64,000 bases of DNA from Bacillus sp. OV166 (GCF_900177675.1 NZ_FXWM01000001.1:1497001-1561000), one strand, 5' to 3'. Numbered from the stretch's first letter, positions 1 through 9,577 are shown. The notes: generated by a model from the letters alone, not told the origin. Translations and numbers: made by a program.

Positions 1-1
1 T

Positions 2-442
2 ATTCTACATTTTCATAAAAGCAGCCCACCATTACAAAAAGCAATTCTTGATGTAATTTCGATGAAAAAGGAGATTAATTATTTATCTTTTCTTGAAAAT
101 ATTTTTTGCAACTATAAAGGGGAAATCAAGCTGAGATCCTTAAAGGCATTATCGGAAATTGGTTATGTAAAAAATCCAGATCCCTATTTAGAACTTCTAT
201 ATTCCACCAAGTGGGAAGAAAGAATGGTAGCCGCTAAACTTGTGGGTTCATTAAAAGAAGTAAAAGGTATATCGAGATTGATTGAACTTTTACATGATCA
301 AACATGGTGGGTTCGATCGCAGGCCGGCCAATCAATCTGTCAATTTCCAAATGGGCACGAGATTTTGCGGGAAGTATTTGAAACATCAAAGGATGCATTT
401 GCCAAGGACATGGCCTGGGAATGGCTTCATAAAGGGGTATAA
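2..442 (+). CDS. HEAT-repeat protein, 3' end only (5' end outside window)
   Basis: The reading frame is open from the first bases of the window with no stop, so the ATG at 62 is probably internal and the true start lies upstream. The visible ~146 residues are helical pairs of HEAT/Armadillo type: short amphipathic helices with recurring hydrophobic spacing, for example the segments around LRSLKALSEIG and WEERMVAAKLVGSL. Such repeats usually make protein-protein scaffolds. Only 3 bases separate its stop from the glycosyltransferase start, and the next gene overlaps that one, so the three genes form one operon. A regulatory or scaffold role for the glycosyltransferase is inferred from position only. 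Confidence 0.75.
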   Translation: MLHFHKSSPPLQKAILDVISMKKEINYLSFLENIFCNYKGEIKLRSLKALSEIGYVKNPDPYLELLYSTKWEERMVAAKLVGSLKEVKGISRLIELLHDQTWWVRSQAGQSICQFPNGHEILREVFETSKDAFAKDMAWEWLHKGV

Positions 443-445
443 ATA

Positions 446-1858
446 ATGATAATTTTGCAATGGGGAGATGTTGTAACTGTTTTTGCTTGGTTTATAGCAG
501 TTTATATGGTAGTTGTCATTTCTTTTTACTCTGTTATTTTGGTTATTTCCTTTTTTCAGCTTCGGAAGGAATACCAACTAGACAGAGTTCAAGCTTATGA
601 AGATTACTCGGATGAATTTTATACCAAACCAGTTTCAATTATCGTACCTGCTTATAATGAAGAAGCAGGTATTGTTCAGAGTGTACGCTCATTATTAAGT
701 GTTAATTATCCTACATTTGAAGTGGTTGTGGTAAATGATGGGTCAACTGACCATACACTTGAAAAAGTGATTGAACACTATGGTATGAAGGAAATAAAAA
801 AAGTGGTTAGAAAACAGGTGGAAACAAAACCAATTGGCAAAATTTATCAGTCAGACATTTTATCAAATTTGTTTCTTATTGACAAGGAAAACGGGGGAAA
901 AGCGGATGCGCTTAATGTCGGTCTTAACTTTTCCCATTACCCTTATTTTTGCTCTTTAGATGGCGACTCAGTTCTTGAGCCAGATGCCTTTTTAAAAGTG
1001 ATGAAGCCTATAATAGATTCAAATGAAGAAGTTGTTGCTTCAGGTGGGAGTGTTCGAATCGCGAATGGCTGCCAAATCATTAACGGACATATTCAAAAAA
1101 TCGGGTTATCCAATAAACCATTGGTCGTAATGCAAATCATCGAATATTTACGAGCTTTTTTGATGGGGAGAATTGGCTTAAGTCGCCACAATCTTTTATT
1201 AATCATTTCTGGGGCGTTTGGTGTTTTTTCCAAGCACTGGGTGATTGCTGCAGGTGGTTATAAAACAGATACGGTTGGGGAAGATATGGAATTAGTCGTG
1301 AGGATTCATAGACTCTTAAAAGAAAAGAAAACAAAGAAAAAGATTGTTTATGTTCCTGACCCAGTTTGTTGGACTGAGGTTCCTGAAGACATTACATTTT
1401 TACGCAGGCAGAGGAGACGCTGGCATAGAGGACTGTTTGAAAGTTTATGGACTCATAGAAAGATAACATTTAATCCAAAATACGGATCGATTGGTCTTAT
1501 ATCTTTTCCATACTTCTGGATTGTTGAATTTTTGGGTCCTGTTATTGAATTATTAGGATATCTTTTTATGATCCTTTGTTTATTTTTGGGCGGGATCTAT
1601 GTTGAATTTTCTATTTTGTTGTTTCTTCTTTCCTGTTTATATGGGTCTATTTTTTCAATGACCGCTGTTCTTTTAGAAGAATGGAGCTTAACAAGGTATC
1701 CAAAAGTAACAGATATCATCAAGCTATTTTTATACTCTTTAACTGAAACTATATGGTACAGGCCTATGACTGTGCTCTGGCGATGCGAGGGAATATGGCA
1801 AATGATAATTGGGGATAGAAGTTGGGGAGAAATGAAGAGAAAAGGTGTTTCCGAATGA
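446..1858 (+). CDS. Processive family 2 glycosyltransferase (membrane)
   Basis: A 470-residue membrane glycosyltransferase of the GT2 cellulose/poly-N-acetylglucosamine synthase type. A membrane helix spans about residues 10-35. The GT-A domain follows, with the nucleotide-binding PAYNEE and VVVNDGSTD segments, a DxD metal site in SLDGDS (about 172-174), the acceptor-region GEDMEL and the QRRRW motif (about 320) that marks processive enzymes. Two to four hydrophobic helices close the C terminus. It likely polymerises a sugar from a UDP donor and exports the chain. The SD AAAGGGG precedes ATG 446. The sugar cannot be told from sequence. The large glycosidase-like protein immediately downstream suggests an exopolysaccharide synthesis/trimming system. 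Confidence 0.85.
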   Translation: MIILQWGDVVTVFAWFIAVYMVVVISFYSVILVISFFQLRKEYQLDRVQAYEDYSDEFYTKPVSIIVPAYNEEAGIVQSVRSLLSVNYPTFEVVVVNDGSTDHTLEKVIEHYGMKEIKKVVRKQVETKPIGKIYQSDILSNLFLIDKENGGKADALNVGLNFSHYPYFCSLDGDSVLEPDAFLKVMKPIIDSNEEVVASGGSVRIANGCQIINGHIQKIGLSNKPLVVMQIIEYLRAFLMGRIGLSRHNLLLIISGAFGVFSKHWVIAAGGYKTDTVGEDMELVVRIHRLLKEKKTKKKIVYVPDPVCWTEVPEDITFLRRQRRRWHRGLFESLWTHRKITFNPKYGSIGLISFPYFWIVEFLGPVIELLGYLFMILCLFLGGIYVEFSILLFLLSCLYGSIFSMTAVLLEEWSLTRYPKVTDIIKLFLYSLTETIWYRPMTVLWRCEGIWQMIIGDRSWGEMKRKGVSE

Positions 1859-4800
1859 AAAAACAAGTCTATTTAATCATTTATACAATACTTTTTTTTA
1901 TTATATTGACTTGCCCCTTTTGGCTATGGCAAATTCAGCCTGTAAAAAAATTAAACGTATTAATTATCGACAAGACTGTGCCAAATCCTTCCTACAGAGA
2001 ACATAAGGGGCTTGTTTGGATATTAAACAATGCTAAATATTATAAAAATGGACAAAGACCATATTCGGTGATAAATGACTATAAGGGGTTTGAACCAAAA
2101 GAAGGACAGAAATATACGATTGCCCCCCTGCCTAAGGACTTAAAAAAATATGATGTTATCTATTTAACAGACCAATACGGGGTTTATAAAGAAGAGTTTT
2201 TCGGACAGAATCTGTCGGGAAAAAGATCCGAAAAAATATACGGAGGACTTAAATCAAGCGAAGTCAATCTAATTGAAAAAGCACTTATCCAGTCAAAGGG
2301 AAAAACATTAATAGCTGAATTTAATACCTTTGCGAGCCCTACATCAGAAACCGCCAAAGCTGAGATTTCTAATTTACTAAATGTAGAATGGTCTGGCTGG
2401 ATTGGACGATTTTTTTCGGACCTTAAAAGTACGGAAGTACCTGAATGGGTAAAGGAGAATTATGAGAAACAAAATAAGAAATGGTCCTTTACTGGTGAGG
2501 GATTCGTTTTTGTCAGTAAAAATAATTATGTAGTTGTAATAGGGAAAAAGGATGTTCATGATGAGGGGCTTCTTTTTCAATTAACAGATACAGGAAAGAA
2601 ACATTTTACACGCGATATTCATGGGAAGTATACCTATTGGTTCGACATTATAGATGCTAAAGATAAGGATGAAATATTTGCAGCTTATCAGCTGCCAATA
2701 TCAAAGCAAGCAAAGGAAACGCTAAAAGAATATGGGATCCCATCCCATTTTCCTGCAGTTATTTATCACGAAAATGCTAAGTATTCCTCCTATTATTTCT
2801 CAGGAGATTATGCAGACGAATCCGAAGTTCCTGAAATTTACCAAACAAAGGGCTTGGATACATGGAAAAGGAATGTTGGAGCAAACGAGTCTTTTTATTG
2901 GGAAACATACGTTCCAATGATGAAGGACATCTTAGAAAATGGCTTGCACCACATAGCGAATCAAGAAAAAGTAGAAGTGACAGACCGTGATGGAATAAAG
3001 TCAAATAGCCAAACAGGAGATTCCTATATACAGGTTCAAAAGAATGGGAAATGGGAGAATCTGTTAATAAAGGGCGTGAACATGGGGATTGGAAAGCCAG
3101 GATATTTTCCTGGGGAGACGGCAATTACCAAGGAAGAATACTTCCGATGGTTTAAAGAAATTGGCGCAATGAATGCCAATGCCATCAGAATTTATACGCT
3201 TCACCCGCCACAATTTTATGAAGCCTTTTATGAATATAACCAAATTGCTAAAAAGCCGCTCTTTCTATTTCATGGTACCTGGGTTAATGAGGAAAATCTC
3301 ATTCAAACCCAAGACGCCTTTGCCAAAGTTAATCTAGAGGATGCGAAGCTGGAAATTAAAAATATGATTGATATTATCCATGGAAAGGCTAAGCTTCCTG
3401 AGCGGTCTGGTCATGCTTCTGGTGTTTATAAATATGACATTTCAAAATATGTCCTCGGAATAATTGTCGGCACAGAATGGGATCCTGCGATGGTTATGAA
3501 CACAAATGAAAAGCATTCAGCTATCGGTCAATTTAAAGGGGATTACTTTAAAACGGAAAGGGCAAATCCCTTTGAAGTCTGGCTGGCTGGTTTAATGGAC
3601 TATGCTGCTGAGTATGAAGCCGATAAATACATGTGGCAGCATTCGATGAGTTTTACTAACTGGTTAACTACAGATATGTTAAAGCATCCTGCTGAACCGC
3701 TTGAGAATGAGGACATGGTATCGGTTAATCCCAATCATATTAAAGCATCCAAGTTGTTTTCTTCAGGTTTATTTGCATCCTACCATATATACCCATACTA
3801 TCCTGACTTTCTAAACTTTGAAGAGTCGTACCTTAACTATGTTGATAAGACTGGGAAGAAAAACAATTATGCCGGCTATCTGAATGAACTGCGTGCTGCC
3901 CATCAAATGCCAGTACTTGTTGCTGAATTTGGTGTGCCGGCTTCTAGAGGCTTAACCCATAAGAACGCTTATGGGATGAACCAAGGGTTTCGTTCGGAAG
4001 AGGAACAAGGGAATATTAATAAGTATCTATATCAATCGATTGTTTCAGAAGGATATATGGGTGGGCTTGTCTTCGCCTGGCAGGATGAATGGTTTAAACG
4101 GACTTGGAACACTATGGATTTTGATAACCCAGATCGAAGGCCATACTGGAATAACATGCAAACAAATGAACAGCATTTTGGTTTAAAAGGTTTTGAACCA
4201 GGAAAAAAGGAACAAGAAATCATTGTTGACGGTGTCTCAAAGGATTGGGACTTAGCTGGAGTTAGGAAAAGTTATCTTACCAAAAATAAGAAAGACACTT
4301 TAAAGGAAGTTCGGTTTTCTTCGGATAATGGGTATTTATATTTTCTTCTAAAATATAATCGTCCCGTTGATTTTGGTAACCAAGGAACTTTCCTATTACT
4401 TGATACCAACAATAAGCAAGGGCAAACTAATATACCATTAGCAGGTAAGAGTTTTATAAAAACAGACTATGGAATTGATTTTTTAATAAAACTTACAGGA
4501 ACTAATAATTCAAGAATATTGGTTGATAGTTATTATGATACATACTATTATCAGTATGCTCATCTGTTGAAGTTGATTGACGAACAATCATATGTAAGAA
4601 AGAAGAATAATGGAGTGTTTCATCCCATTAGACTTGCCCTTAATAAGGAATTAACGATACCGACAACAAAGACAATCATTCCTTTTGAGGGATACGAAAC
4701 TGGAAAACTGAAGTTTGGGAATGCGAATCCCCAAAATAAAGAATTCGACTCGTTAACCGATGTAAGTATTAGTAAGGATAAGAAGGTTTTCGAAGGAAGG

Positions 4801-5100
4801 ATTCCATGGCAGCTATTAAATGTGAAGGACCCTAGTTTAAGAGAAGTAATGGGAAATGTGTGGGAAAGTGGCTTATCAAGCAACGTTGAAACAAGCGGAA
4901 TTAGGGTTGCTATTGTGACAACTGAGAATGGAAAGGTCCAGCAGACATTTCCTAAAATAACTAATAATCAGCTGCATCAAACTGATTCATTTTTCTACAG
5001 TTGGAAAAAGTGGGAGGAGCCAGCCTTTTATGAACGGTTGAAAAAATCCTATGAAATCATGAAAGAGGCCTTTCGAACGACGGAAATTAAGGATGGTTAG
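1855..5100 (+). CDS. Large membrane-anchored glycoside hydrolase-like protein
   Basis: About 1081 residues. ATG 1855 overlaps the previous stop (ATGA) and has SD AAAGGTG; an upstream in-frame ATG at 1822 lies inside the previous gene and is unlikely. An N-terminal hydrophobic helix (residues 5-28) anchors it outside the membrane. Residues ~30-280 are an unrecognised domain. About 400-790 looks like a TIM-barrel glycosidase: Glu540 in GTEWDP could be the acid/base, Glu690 in LVAEFGVP the nucleophile, followed by an aromatic-rich WQDEW strand. The last ~230 residues resemble a beta-sandwich carbohydrate-binding domain (IIVDGVSKDW start). It probably trims or releases the polymer made by the upstream GT2. 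No exact family is recognised. Confidence 0.7.
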   Translation: MKKQVYLIIYTILFFIILTCPFWLWQIQPVKKLNVLIIDKTVPNPSYREHKGLVWILNNAKYYKNGQRPYSVINDYKGFEPKEGQKYTIAPLPKDLKKYDVIYLTDQYGVYKEEFFGQNLSGKRSEKIYGGLKSSEVNLIEKALIQSKGKTLIAEFNTFASPTSETAKAEISNLLNVEWSGWIGRFFSDLKSTEVPEWVKENYEKQNKKWSFTGEGFVFVSKNNYVVVIGKKDVHDEGLLFQLTDTGKKHFTRDIHGKYTYWFDIIDAKDKDEIFAAYQLPISKQAKETLKEYGIPSHFPAVIYHENAKYSSYYFSGDYADESEVPEIYQTKGLDTWKRNVGANESFYWETYVPMMKDILENGLHHIANQEKVEVTDRDGIKSNSQTGDSYIQVQKNGKWENLLIKGVNMGIGKPGYFPGETAITKEEYFRWFKEIGAMNANAIRIYTLHPPQFYEAFYEYNQIAKKPLFLFHGTWVNEENLIQTQDAFAKVNLEDAKLEIKNMIDIIHGKAKLPERSGHASGVYKYDISKYVLGIIVGTEWDPAMVMNTNEKHSAIGQFKGDYFKTERANPFEVWLAGLMDYAAEYEADKYMWQHSMSFTNWLTTDMLKHPAEPLENEDMVSVNPNHIKASKLFSSGLFASYHIYPYYPDFLNFEESYLNYVDKTGKKNNYAGYLNELRAAHQMPVLVAEFGVPASRGLTHKNAYGMNQGFRSEEEQGNINKYLYQSIVSEGYMGGLVFAWQDEWFKRTWNTMDFDNPDRRPYWNNMQTNEQHFGLKGFEPGKKEQEIIVDGVSKDWDLAGVRKSYLTKNKKDTLKEVRFSSDNGYLYFLLKYNRPVDFGNQGTFLLLDTNNKQGQTNIPLAGKSFIKTDYGIDFLIKLTGTNNSRILVDSYYDTYYYQYAHLLKLIDEQSYVRKKNNGVFHPIRLALNKELTIPTTKTIIPFEGYETGKLKFGNANPQNKEFDSLTDVSISKDKKVFEGRIPWQLLNVKDPSLREVMGNVWESGLSSNVETSGIRVAIVTTENGKVQQTFPKITNNQLHQTDSFFYSWKKWEEPAFYERLKKSYEIMKEAFRTTEIKDG

Positions 5101-5111
5101 AATACAAATTA

Positions 5112-5141
5112 AAACGCTGGCAAAGAGCCAGCGTTTCTTTT
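5112..5141 (+). terminator. Rho-independent terminator after glycosidase gene
   Basis: A perfect 10-bp stem (AAACGCTGGC / GCCAGCGTTT) with loop AAAGA is followed by CTTTT, 12 bases after the stop codon. Confidence 0.9.
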
Positions 5142-5155
5142 AAATCTCTTATCTC

Positions 5156-5743
5156 TCAATAGTAAGGAAAATGCTCATTATTATTACCACTAACAGTTAA
5201 GGTCGTCATAAAGCCGACGCATATGATCGTAAGAAGGGAATAAAAAAATTTTTCTAAACCGACTATTTGAATGCCGCTCGTTATGACTAGACCATCGATT
5301 AAGAAAATAATGATACCTACATTTATTGAAGTGAATTTGGTTAGAATCTGAGCCAGTAAATCAGTCCCACCCGTACTTGTTTCATAACGAAGCATAAGAC
5401 CGATGCCAATGCCGACAAGTAATCCACCAATTATTGTACTGGGTAATATACCTAATTGTATTTTACCGTTCATAAATGAAAGAAAATCAATACAAAACGA
5501 AGAAATGATAAGTCCGTGGAGGCTAAAGTAGAAGTAGCGTCGCTCAAAAAACCAGGCTAAGACATATAAAGGTAGACTTAAAAGGATAATACTTAGACCA
5601 GTCGGCCATCCGTAAAAATAATGAATGAGTAGCCCTAAGCCGATTACCCCTCCGTCTAGCAAGTGATAGGGAACTAGAAATCCATTTACCCCAAGACTCA
5701 ATAGCAAACTCCCAAGCAGCATAGCTGCAATTTTTTCCTTCAC
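5156..5743 (-). CDS. YitT-family (DUF161) membrane protein, short form
   Basis: A 195-residue integral membrane protein with five to six hydrophobic helices and the family's GxxxGF..P and glycine-rich signatures (LLDGGVIGLGLLIHY; ETSTGGTDLLAQIL). YitT/YczE-type proteins are widespread in Bacillus and of uncertain function. Longer family members carry a C-terminal cytoplasmic DUF2179 domain. This one stops after the membrane part, so it is a short variant. The start is GTG 5743 with SD GAGGTGA. It is convergent with the upstream plus-strand operon and apparently monocistronic. Confidence 0.8.
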   Translation of the reverse strand: MKEKIAAMLLGSLLLSLGVNGFLVPYHLLDGGVIGLGLLIHYFYGWPTGLSIILLSLPLYVLAWFFERRYFYFSLHGLIISSFCIDFLSFMNGKIQLGILPSTIIGGLLVGIGIGLMLRYETSTGGTDLLAQILTKFTSINVGIIIFLIDGLVITSGIQIVGLEKFFYSLLTIICVGFMTTLTVSGNNNEHFPYY

Positions 5744-5841
5744 AATCTCACCTCAAAACTTGTCCTCTAACATAAAAATATGAAAGTTCGAGGCATTTAG
5801 AAGTGATATCACCAAAAAAATGACTATAATAAATGATTAAA

Positions 5842-5876
5842 AAAACAACCAGGAGAAAAAATTCCTGGTTGTTTTT
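5842..5876 (-). terminator. Terminator of pit
   Basis: A 13-bp stem (AAAACAACCAGGA / TCCTGGTTGTTTT) begins right after the pit stop codon and ends in a T-run on the minus strand. It also has a T-run on the plus strand and could work both ways. Confidence 0.85.
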
Positions 5877-6884
5877 TTAAAAGAAGATATTCAAAATAAA
5901 ATAAATGATACCTGCTAATAAGGAAGTTATTGGTAATGTAATGACCCAGGTAATTAACATCCGTTGAGCTGTATCCCATTTTACACCTTTAAGTCTATGT
6001 GCAGAGCCTACCCCTAGTATCCCTGAAGAGATGACATGGGTTGTACTAACTGGTAAATGGATATAGGTGGCCCCGAAAATGATGGCGGCACCCGTTAAAT
6101 CTGCAGCGACACCATTAATCGGACGGATCTTCATAATTTTCCCACCCACTGTTTTAATGATCTTCCATCCACCAATGGAGGTACCAAGTCCCATTGCAAT
6201 CGCACAAGAGAGCTGTACCCAAAAAGGAACCTCATCAGTATGTAGATAACCATTAGCTAACAGAGCCATGGTGATAATACCCATGGATTTTTGTGCATCA
6301 TTTGTTCCGTGTGAATAGGATTGTAATGCTGCAGTAGCAATCTGGATAAAACGAAAGTTTCGGTTTGTCTTTGTTAAATTGAAGTTCTTAAACACGACTT
6401 TAAAAATGCTGTAAACAATATACCCAACTGTGAAAGCTAAGATCGGTGATAGGACTAATGCCTCGAGGATTTTTTTAAAACCTTCTGCTTTTATTACGTC
6501 AAATCCTTTGGCAGCAATTGCCGCACCAGCAATAGAACCAATAATTGCATGGGAAGAGCTGCTTGGAATACCGTAATACCATGTGAGTAAGTTCCAAATA
6601 ATAGCCGATAGCAGCGCCGCAAAAATAACAATTGATCCGGTATGACCACCAGTTAGTGAGAATGGATCAACAATATCCTTAGATATGGTTTTGGCTACGC
6701 CTGTGAATGTCAAAGCACCAACAAAATTCATTACGGCTGCCAGCAAAATTGCTTGGCGTGGCTTTAGGGCTTTTGTTGATACAGAAGTTGCGATTGCATT
6801 TGCAGTATCATGGAATCCATTAATAAAGTCAAATGCCAGGGCACCTATTACAATTAAAATCGTTAGAATTAATACAACACTCAT
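5877..6884 (-). CDS. pit: Low-affinity inorganic phosphate transporter, PiT family
   Basis: A 335-residue PiT-family permease with about ten membrane helices. The N-terminal repeat carries the family signature DFINGFHDTANAIATSV, and the second half has the matching SHGTNDAQKSMG and PVSTTHVISSGILG segments, so the internal duplication is visible. It moves phosphate (as metal-phosphate) with protons or cations. The upstream gene encodes a DUF47/PhoU-like protein 11 bp away, an arrangement conserved in Firmicutes (B. subtilis ykaA-pit). Length and motifs are complete. Confidence 0.93.
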   Translation of the reverse strand: MSVVLILTILIVIGALAFDFINGFHDTANAIATSVSTKALKPRQAILLAAVMNFVGALTFTGVAKTISKDIVDPFSLTGGHTGSIVIFAALLSAIIWNLLTWYYGIPSSSSHAIIGSIAGAAIAAKGFDVIKAEGFKKILEALVLSPILAFTVGYIVYSIFKVVFKNFNLTKTNRNFRFIQIATAALQSYSHGTNDAQKSMGIITMALLANGYLHTDEVPFWVQLSCAIAMGLGTSIGGWKIIKTVGGKIMKIRPINGVAADLTGAAIIFGATYIHLPVSTTHVISSGILGVGSAHRLKGVKWDTAQRMLITWVITLPITSLLAGIIYFILNIFF

Positions 6885-6895
6885 ATATTTGCTCC

Positions 6896-7513
6896 TTAAG
6901 CATTTTTCATGATAATGGTTTCAAGTGTATTAGCAACGGTTTGGCAATAGTCTGCGATATCTTCAAGATTTTCGTAGATTTCTTTATATTGAATAATACG
7001 GATTGGATCTTTTTCAACCGTAAATAAATTTTTAATCGACTGGCGTAAGATATTATCACAGTTGGATTCATAATCTTTTATTTTAATCGCATGTTCTCTT
7101 ATTTGTTGTAACTTTTTATTTGAAAGCAGTTCAACCGCTTTGTCAATTTCATGAACACTGGCTTGTATAGCATCCACAAATTTCTTCATATAGTCATCTG
7201 CATTAGTAATGGAATACATTTCAAATAATGCAGCACATCCTTCAAGGCCATCCAGAACATCATCCATGCTCATCGCAAGATGGAGAATGTCTTCACGTTC
7301 AATTGGAGTGATGAAAGCATCATTCAATTCTTTGATTACCTCGTGAACGAATGTATCTCCTTTTGTTTCCAGTTCTTTCATTTTCTCTGAGAAAATTTTC
7401 AAATCACTCACATTTTTTAATTTATAGTCAGTGAAGAAATTTGCACTTTCTTTAAGGTTCGCAGAAATATTACTAAGTAATGCCATAAATTTATCAGTTT
7501 TTTTAAATGCCAT
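6896..7513 (-). CDS. DUF47 (PhoU-like) partner of the phosphate transporter
   Basis: A 205-residue, soluble, all-helical protein of the DUF47 family. It has two PhoU-like three-helix bundles, with acidic metal-binding positions in KELETKGDTFVHE and DYESNCDNILRQ (E/D-x-x-x-D pattern). DUF47 proteins are encoded next to Pit transporters and are thought to modulate phosphate uptake. It is the first gene of the two-gene operon with pit. SD GGGGG lies just upstream of ATG 7513. It is equivalent to B. subtilis YkaA. Confidence 0.88.
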   Translation of the reverse strand: MAFKKTDKFMALLSNISANLKESANFFTDYKLKNVSDLKIFSEKMKELETKGDTFVHEVIKELNDAFITPIEREDILHLAMSMDDVLDGLEGCAALFEMYSITNADDYMKKFVDAIQASVHEIDKAVELLSNKKLQQIREHAIKIKDYESNCDNILRQSIKNLFTVEKDPIRIIQYKEIYENLEDIADYCQTVANTLETIIMKNA

Positions 7514-7840
7514 GTAATTACCCCCATTTTAATTTAAAACGTCTTGTAGACTAACTTAAATATTTTATCTGAAAAATGTCGAAAAAAGAAACAAATTCTA
7601 TGTAACTTTACAAAAACTTAACATTGGAATTTTTCGAATAGTTCATTTTTAAGATGGAGACCTTTTTACTTTTGCCTAAATTCATTGATTTATGTATTAA
7701 AGGAAGGTTGTAAGATTTTTTCTTTTCTGAGTATAAAAATGAAAATAGGGTACTTTATAGGTACAGGTAGCATGAAAATTAAGTTACTTTTCCAATACTG
7801 CCTGAGACAAATAATTGAATACTAAAAAGGAGTGTTCTAA
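7514..7840. other. Intergenic region between divergent DUF47-pit and ymgE-type genes
   Basis: No convincing coding sequence is seen in these 327 bases. They must hold the promoters of the minus-strand phosphate operon and of the small plus-strand stress gene. Two PhoP-box-like hexamers, TTTACA (7607-7612) and TTAACA (7618-7623), are exactly 11 bp apart, but only two repeats are visible. No clear sigma-B promoter could be assigned. Confidence 0.4.
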
Positions 7841-8098
7841 ATGAGTTTCATTTGGGCATTAATTATTGGTGGGATTATTGGATGGTTAGCAGGCCTTATC
7901 GTTGGAAGAGATATACCGGGCGGCATCATTGGTAACATCATAGCTGGATTTGTTGGGGCGTGGCTTGGGACAGCGATTTTAGGTAACTGGGGCCCGCATG
8001 TGGCTGATTTTGCAATAGTTCCTGCAATCATTGGCGCTGCTGTATTGGTTCTGCTGGTAAGCTTCATTTTGCGAGCCTTTAGAAGAACAGATAAATAA
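7841..8098 (+). CDS. GlsB/YeaQ/YmgE-family stress-response membrane protein
   Basis: An 85-residue, glycine-rich protein with three membrane helices and the family's GGIIGWLAGLIVGRD start followed by GGIIGNIIAGFVGAWLG. The family (once called transglycosylase-associated) is induced by general stress in many bacteria; the molecular role is unknown. SD AAAAGGAG is well placed before ATG 7841. It is monocistronic, ending in a very strong terminator. Confidence 0.85.
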   Translation: MSFIWALIIGGIIGWLAGLIVGRDIPGGIIGNIIAGFVGAWLGTAILGNWGPHVADFAIVPAIIGAAVLVLLVSFILRAFRRTDK

Positions 8099-8139
8099 CC
8101 ATTGAAAAAGCCTCCTAAACCAGGAGGCTTTTTCAATGG
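8099..8139 (+). terminator. Strong bidirectional terminator
   Basis: An 18-bp perfect stem with loop AAACC lies between the convergent ymgE-type and rluA-type genes. The A-tract/T-tract inside the stem lets it act on both strands. Confidence 0.9.
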
Positions 8140-8155
8140 TTTGTGGTTCAATAAC

Positions 8156-9079
8156 CTAAATTGAATATATGTCAATCTCGTTAAAAATAGCAGGTTGATC
8201 TAAAAATGGAGCATGACATACAATTTTATCCTGAGTAAATGGGTGAATCAACTCAAGCTTTGCTGCATGGAGTGCTTGTCTTTTAATAATTGCTTTCCCG
8301 CCATACAAAGTATCTCCAACTAAAGGATGTCCGAGATGACTTAAGTGAACTCTGATTTGATGGGTTCTCCCAGTATCGAGCCAACATTTTACATAGGATC
8401 GTTGTTTGTCTTTGTCTACCTTTAAGACCATGTAATGGGTAAGTGCCTCTTGACCTGTTGGAGAAACTCTTCTTTTTGTTGCATGATGGCGGTCACGGCC
8501 GATTGGATCCTTAATTGTTCCGCTTCTTTGTTTAACTATCCCATGAACCAGAGCAATGTAGGTTCTTTTAATCTCCCGTTTTTCGAGCATATTGTCCAAA
8601 ATAGCACCAGCTAAAGCATGTTTAGCAAAAAGGATGGCACCTGATGTATCGCGATCTAATCGATGAACCTGCCGAATGTTTCTTATTTCCCCATTTGATT
8701 GCAAATAATATTGCACCGCATTAACAAGAGTATATAGATCGGCGTTTGGGTCATTCGGATGGGTATTCATAAAAGGCGGTTTGTTAAGAACCAATACATG
8801 GTCGTCCTCATAAAGGATGTTAACATCTATATAGTTTGGTGTGATTAGTAATTCTTCTTCCTCAAAAAGTTTAACTTGCAGCTTCGAACCATGACTAAGA
8901 GGGATATTCCAGTTAGCCTGGTCTCCATTTAGTAAAACCTTATTTTCCATTCTAAAAGAATGAGTTAATTTTTTGGGGGCTCCCCATACGTTTCGAAAAA
9001 TATCAGCAATGGTTCTTCCATTCCATTCCAAAGGAACCGTTAGTTGAAACCATTCACCCATTCGCATTGTTTTTAGCAT
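8156..9079 (-). CDS. RluA-family pseudouridine synthase (YhcT-like)
   Basis: A 307-residue RNA pseudouridine synthase. The catalytic motif HRLDRDTSG (about residues 138-146) contains the essential Asp. The downstream GRTHQIRVHLSHLGHPLVGD(T)LYGG block is typical of the RluA/RluD family. A short N-terminal region resembles a degenerate S4-like segment. It isomerises uridines in 23S rRNA or tRNA; the exact target is unknown. Together with the divergent YhcU gene it matches the B. subtilis yhcT-yhcU order. Confidence 0.88.
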   Translation of the reverse strand: MLKTMRMGEWFQLTVPLEWNGRTIADIFRNVWGAPKKLTHSFRMENKVLLNGDQANWNIPLSHGSKLQVKLFEEEELLITPNYIDVNILYEDDHVLVLNKPPFMNTHPNDPNADLYTLVNAVQYYLQSNGEIRNIRQVHRLDRDTSGAILFAKHALAGAILDNMLEKREIKRTYIALVHGIVKQRSGTIKDPIGRDRHHATKRRVSPTGQEALTHYMVLKVDKDKQRSYVKCWLDTGRTHQIRVHLSHLGHPLVGDTLYGGKAIIKRQALHAAKLELIHPFTQDKIVCHAPFLDQPAIFNEIDIYSI

Positions 9080-9186
9080 TTAATTCTCCTTCAGGTTATA
9101 ATTACCACCGTAAATACAGGCTTTGTTATGTTATTCTTATGATATACAATCAGACAGAAATAAGCGATGGCAAAGGTGGGTTAAAA

Positions 9187-9573
9187 GTGAAAATTGTTTT
9201 TGCCTCCACACCAAGTCAGGAAGAAGAAATTAATGAACTGGTGAGGTACATCTATTCCAATATTTTTCCTCTCTACTATACCGATGAGGAAATTAATCAA
9301 TTTGAACAGTTAAAGGTTTTGCATATATCTGAAGATTTTAACACATTAAAAGATGCCTTTCAGGTAATGACAAGTATTCAAACATTAATCTCTATTCTTG
9401 AGGCCTCTCAACTTGATATTCAGTATACATTATTATTTAATAAGAATGTTGAGACCTTACAGGAATTTGGAATATTTTTTCCATTTAAATATGAACATTT
9501 TGAAGAGGCAAAATGTTTCAGAGCAAACATGCTAAGTATTTATTCTAATGCTGATAATGAGTTGCTAGTATAA
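9187..9573 (+). CDS. YhcU-like protein (DUF5365)
   Basis: A 128-residue soluble protein starting at GTG 9187 with SD AAAGGTGGG. The frame stays open upstream to 9067, but that would overlap the divergent neighbour's start. The N terminus (VKIVFASTPSQEEEINELV) and length fit B. subtilis YhcU. No catalytic motif or membrane segment is visible. The function of this family is unknown. A terminator follows directly. Confidence 0.7.
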   Translation: MKIVFASTPSQEEEINELVRYIYSNIFPLYYTDEEINQFEQLKVLHISEDFNTLKDAFQVMTSIQTLISILEASQLDIQYTLLFNKNVETLQEFGIFFPFKYEHFEEAKCFRANMLSIYSNADNELLV

Positions 9574-9577
9574 TGAA

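Noticed and set aside
7607..7623. Pho box upstream of the phosphate operon.
   Set aside because: Only two hexamers with correct 11-bp spacing; PhoP sites normally have about four, and the flanking positions do not match.
7837..8175. A 112-codon frame antisense to the ymgE-type gene.
   Set aside because: It is the mirror of a glycine-rich membrane protein and runs through the terminator hairpin; no SD.
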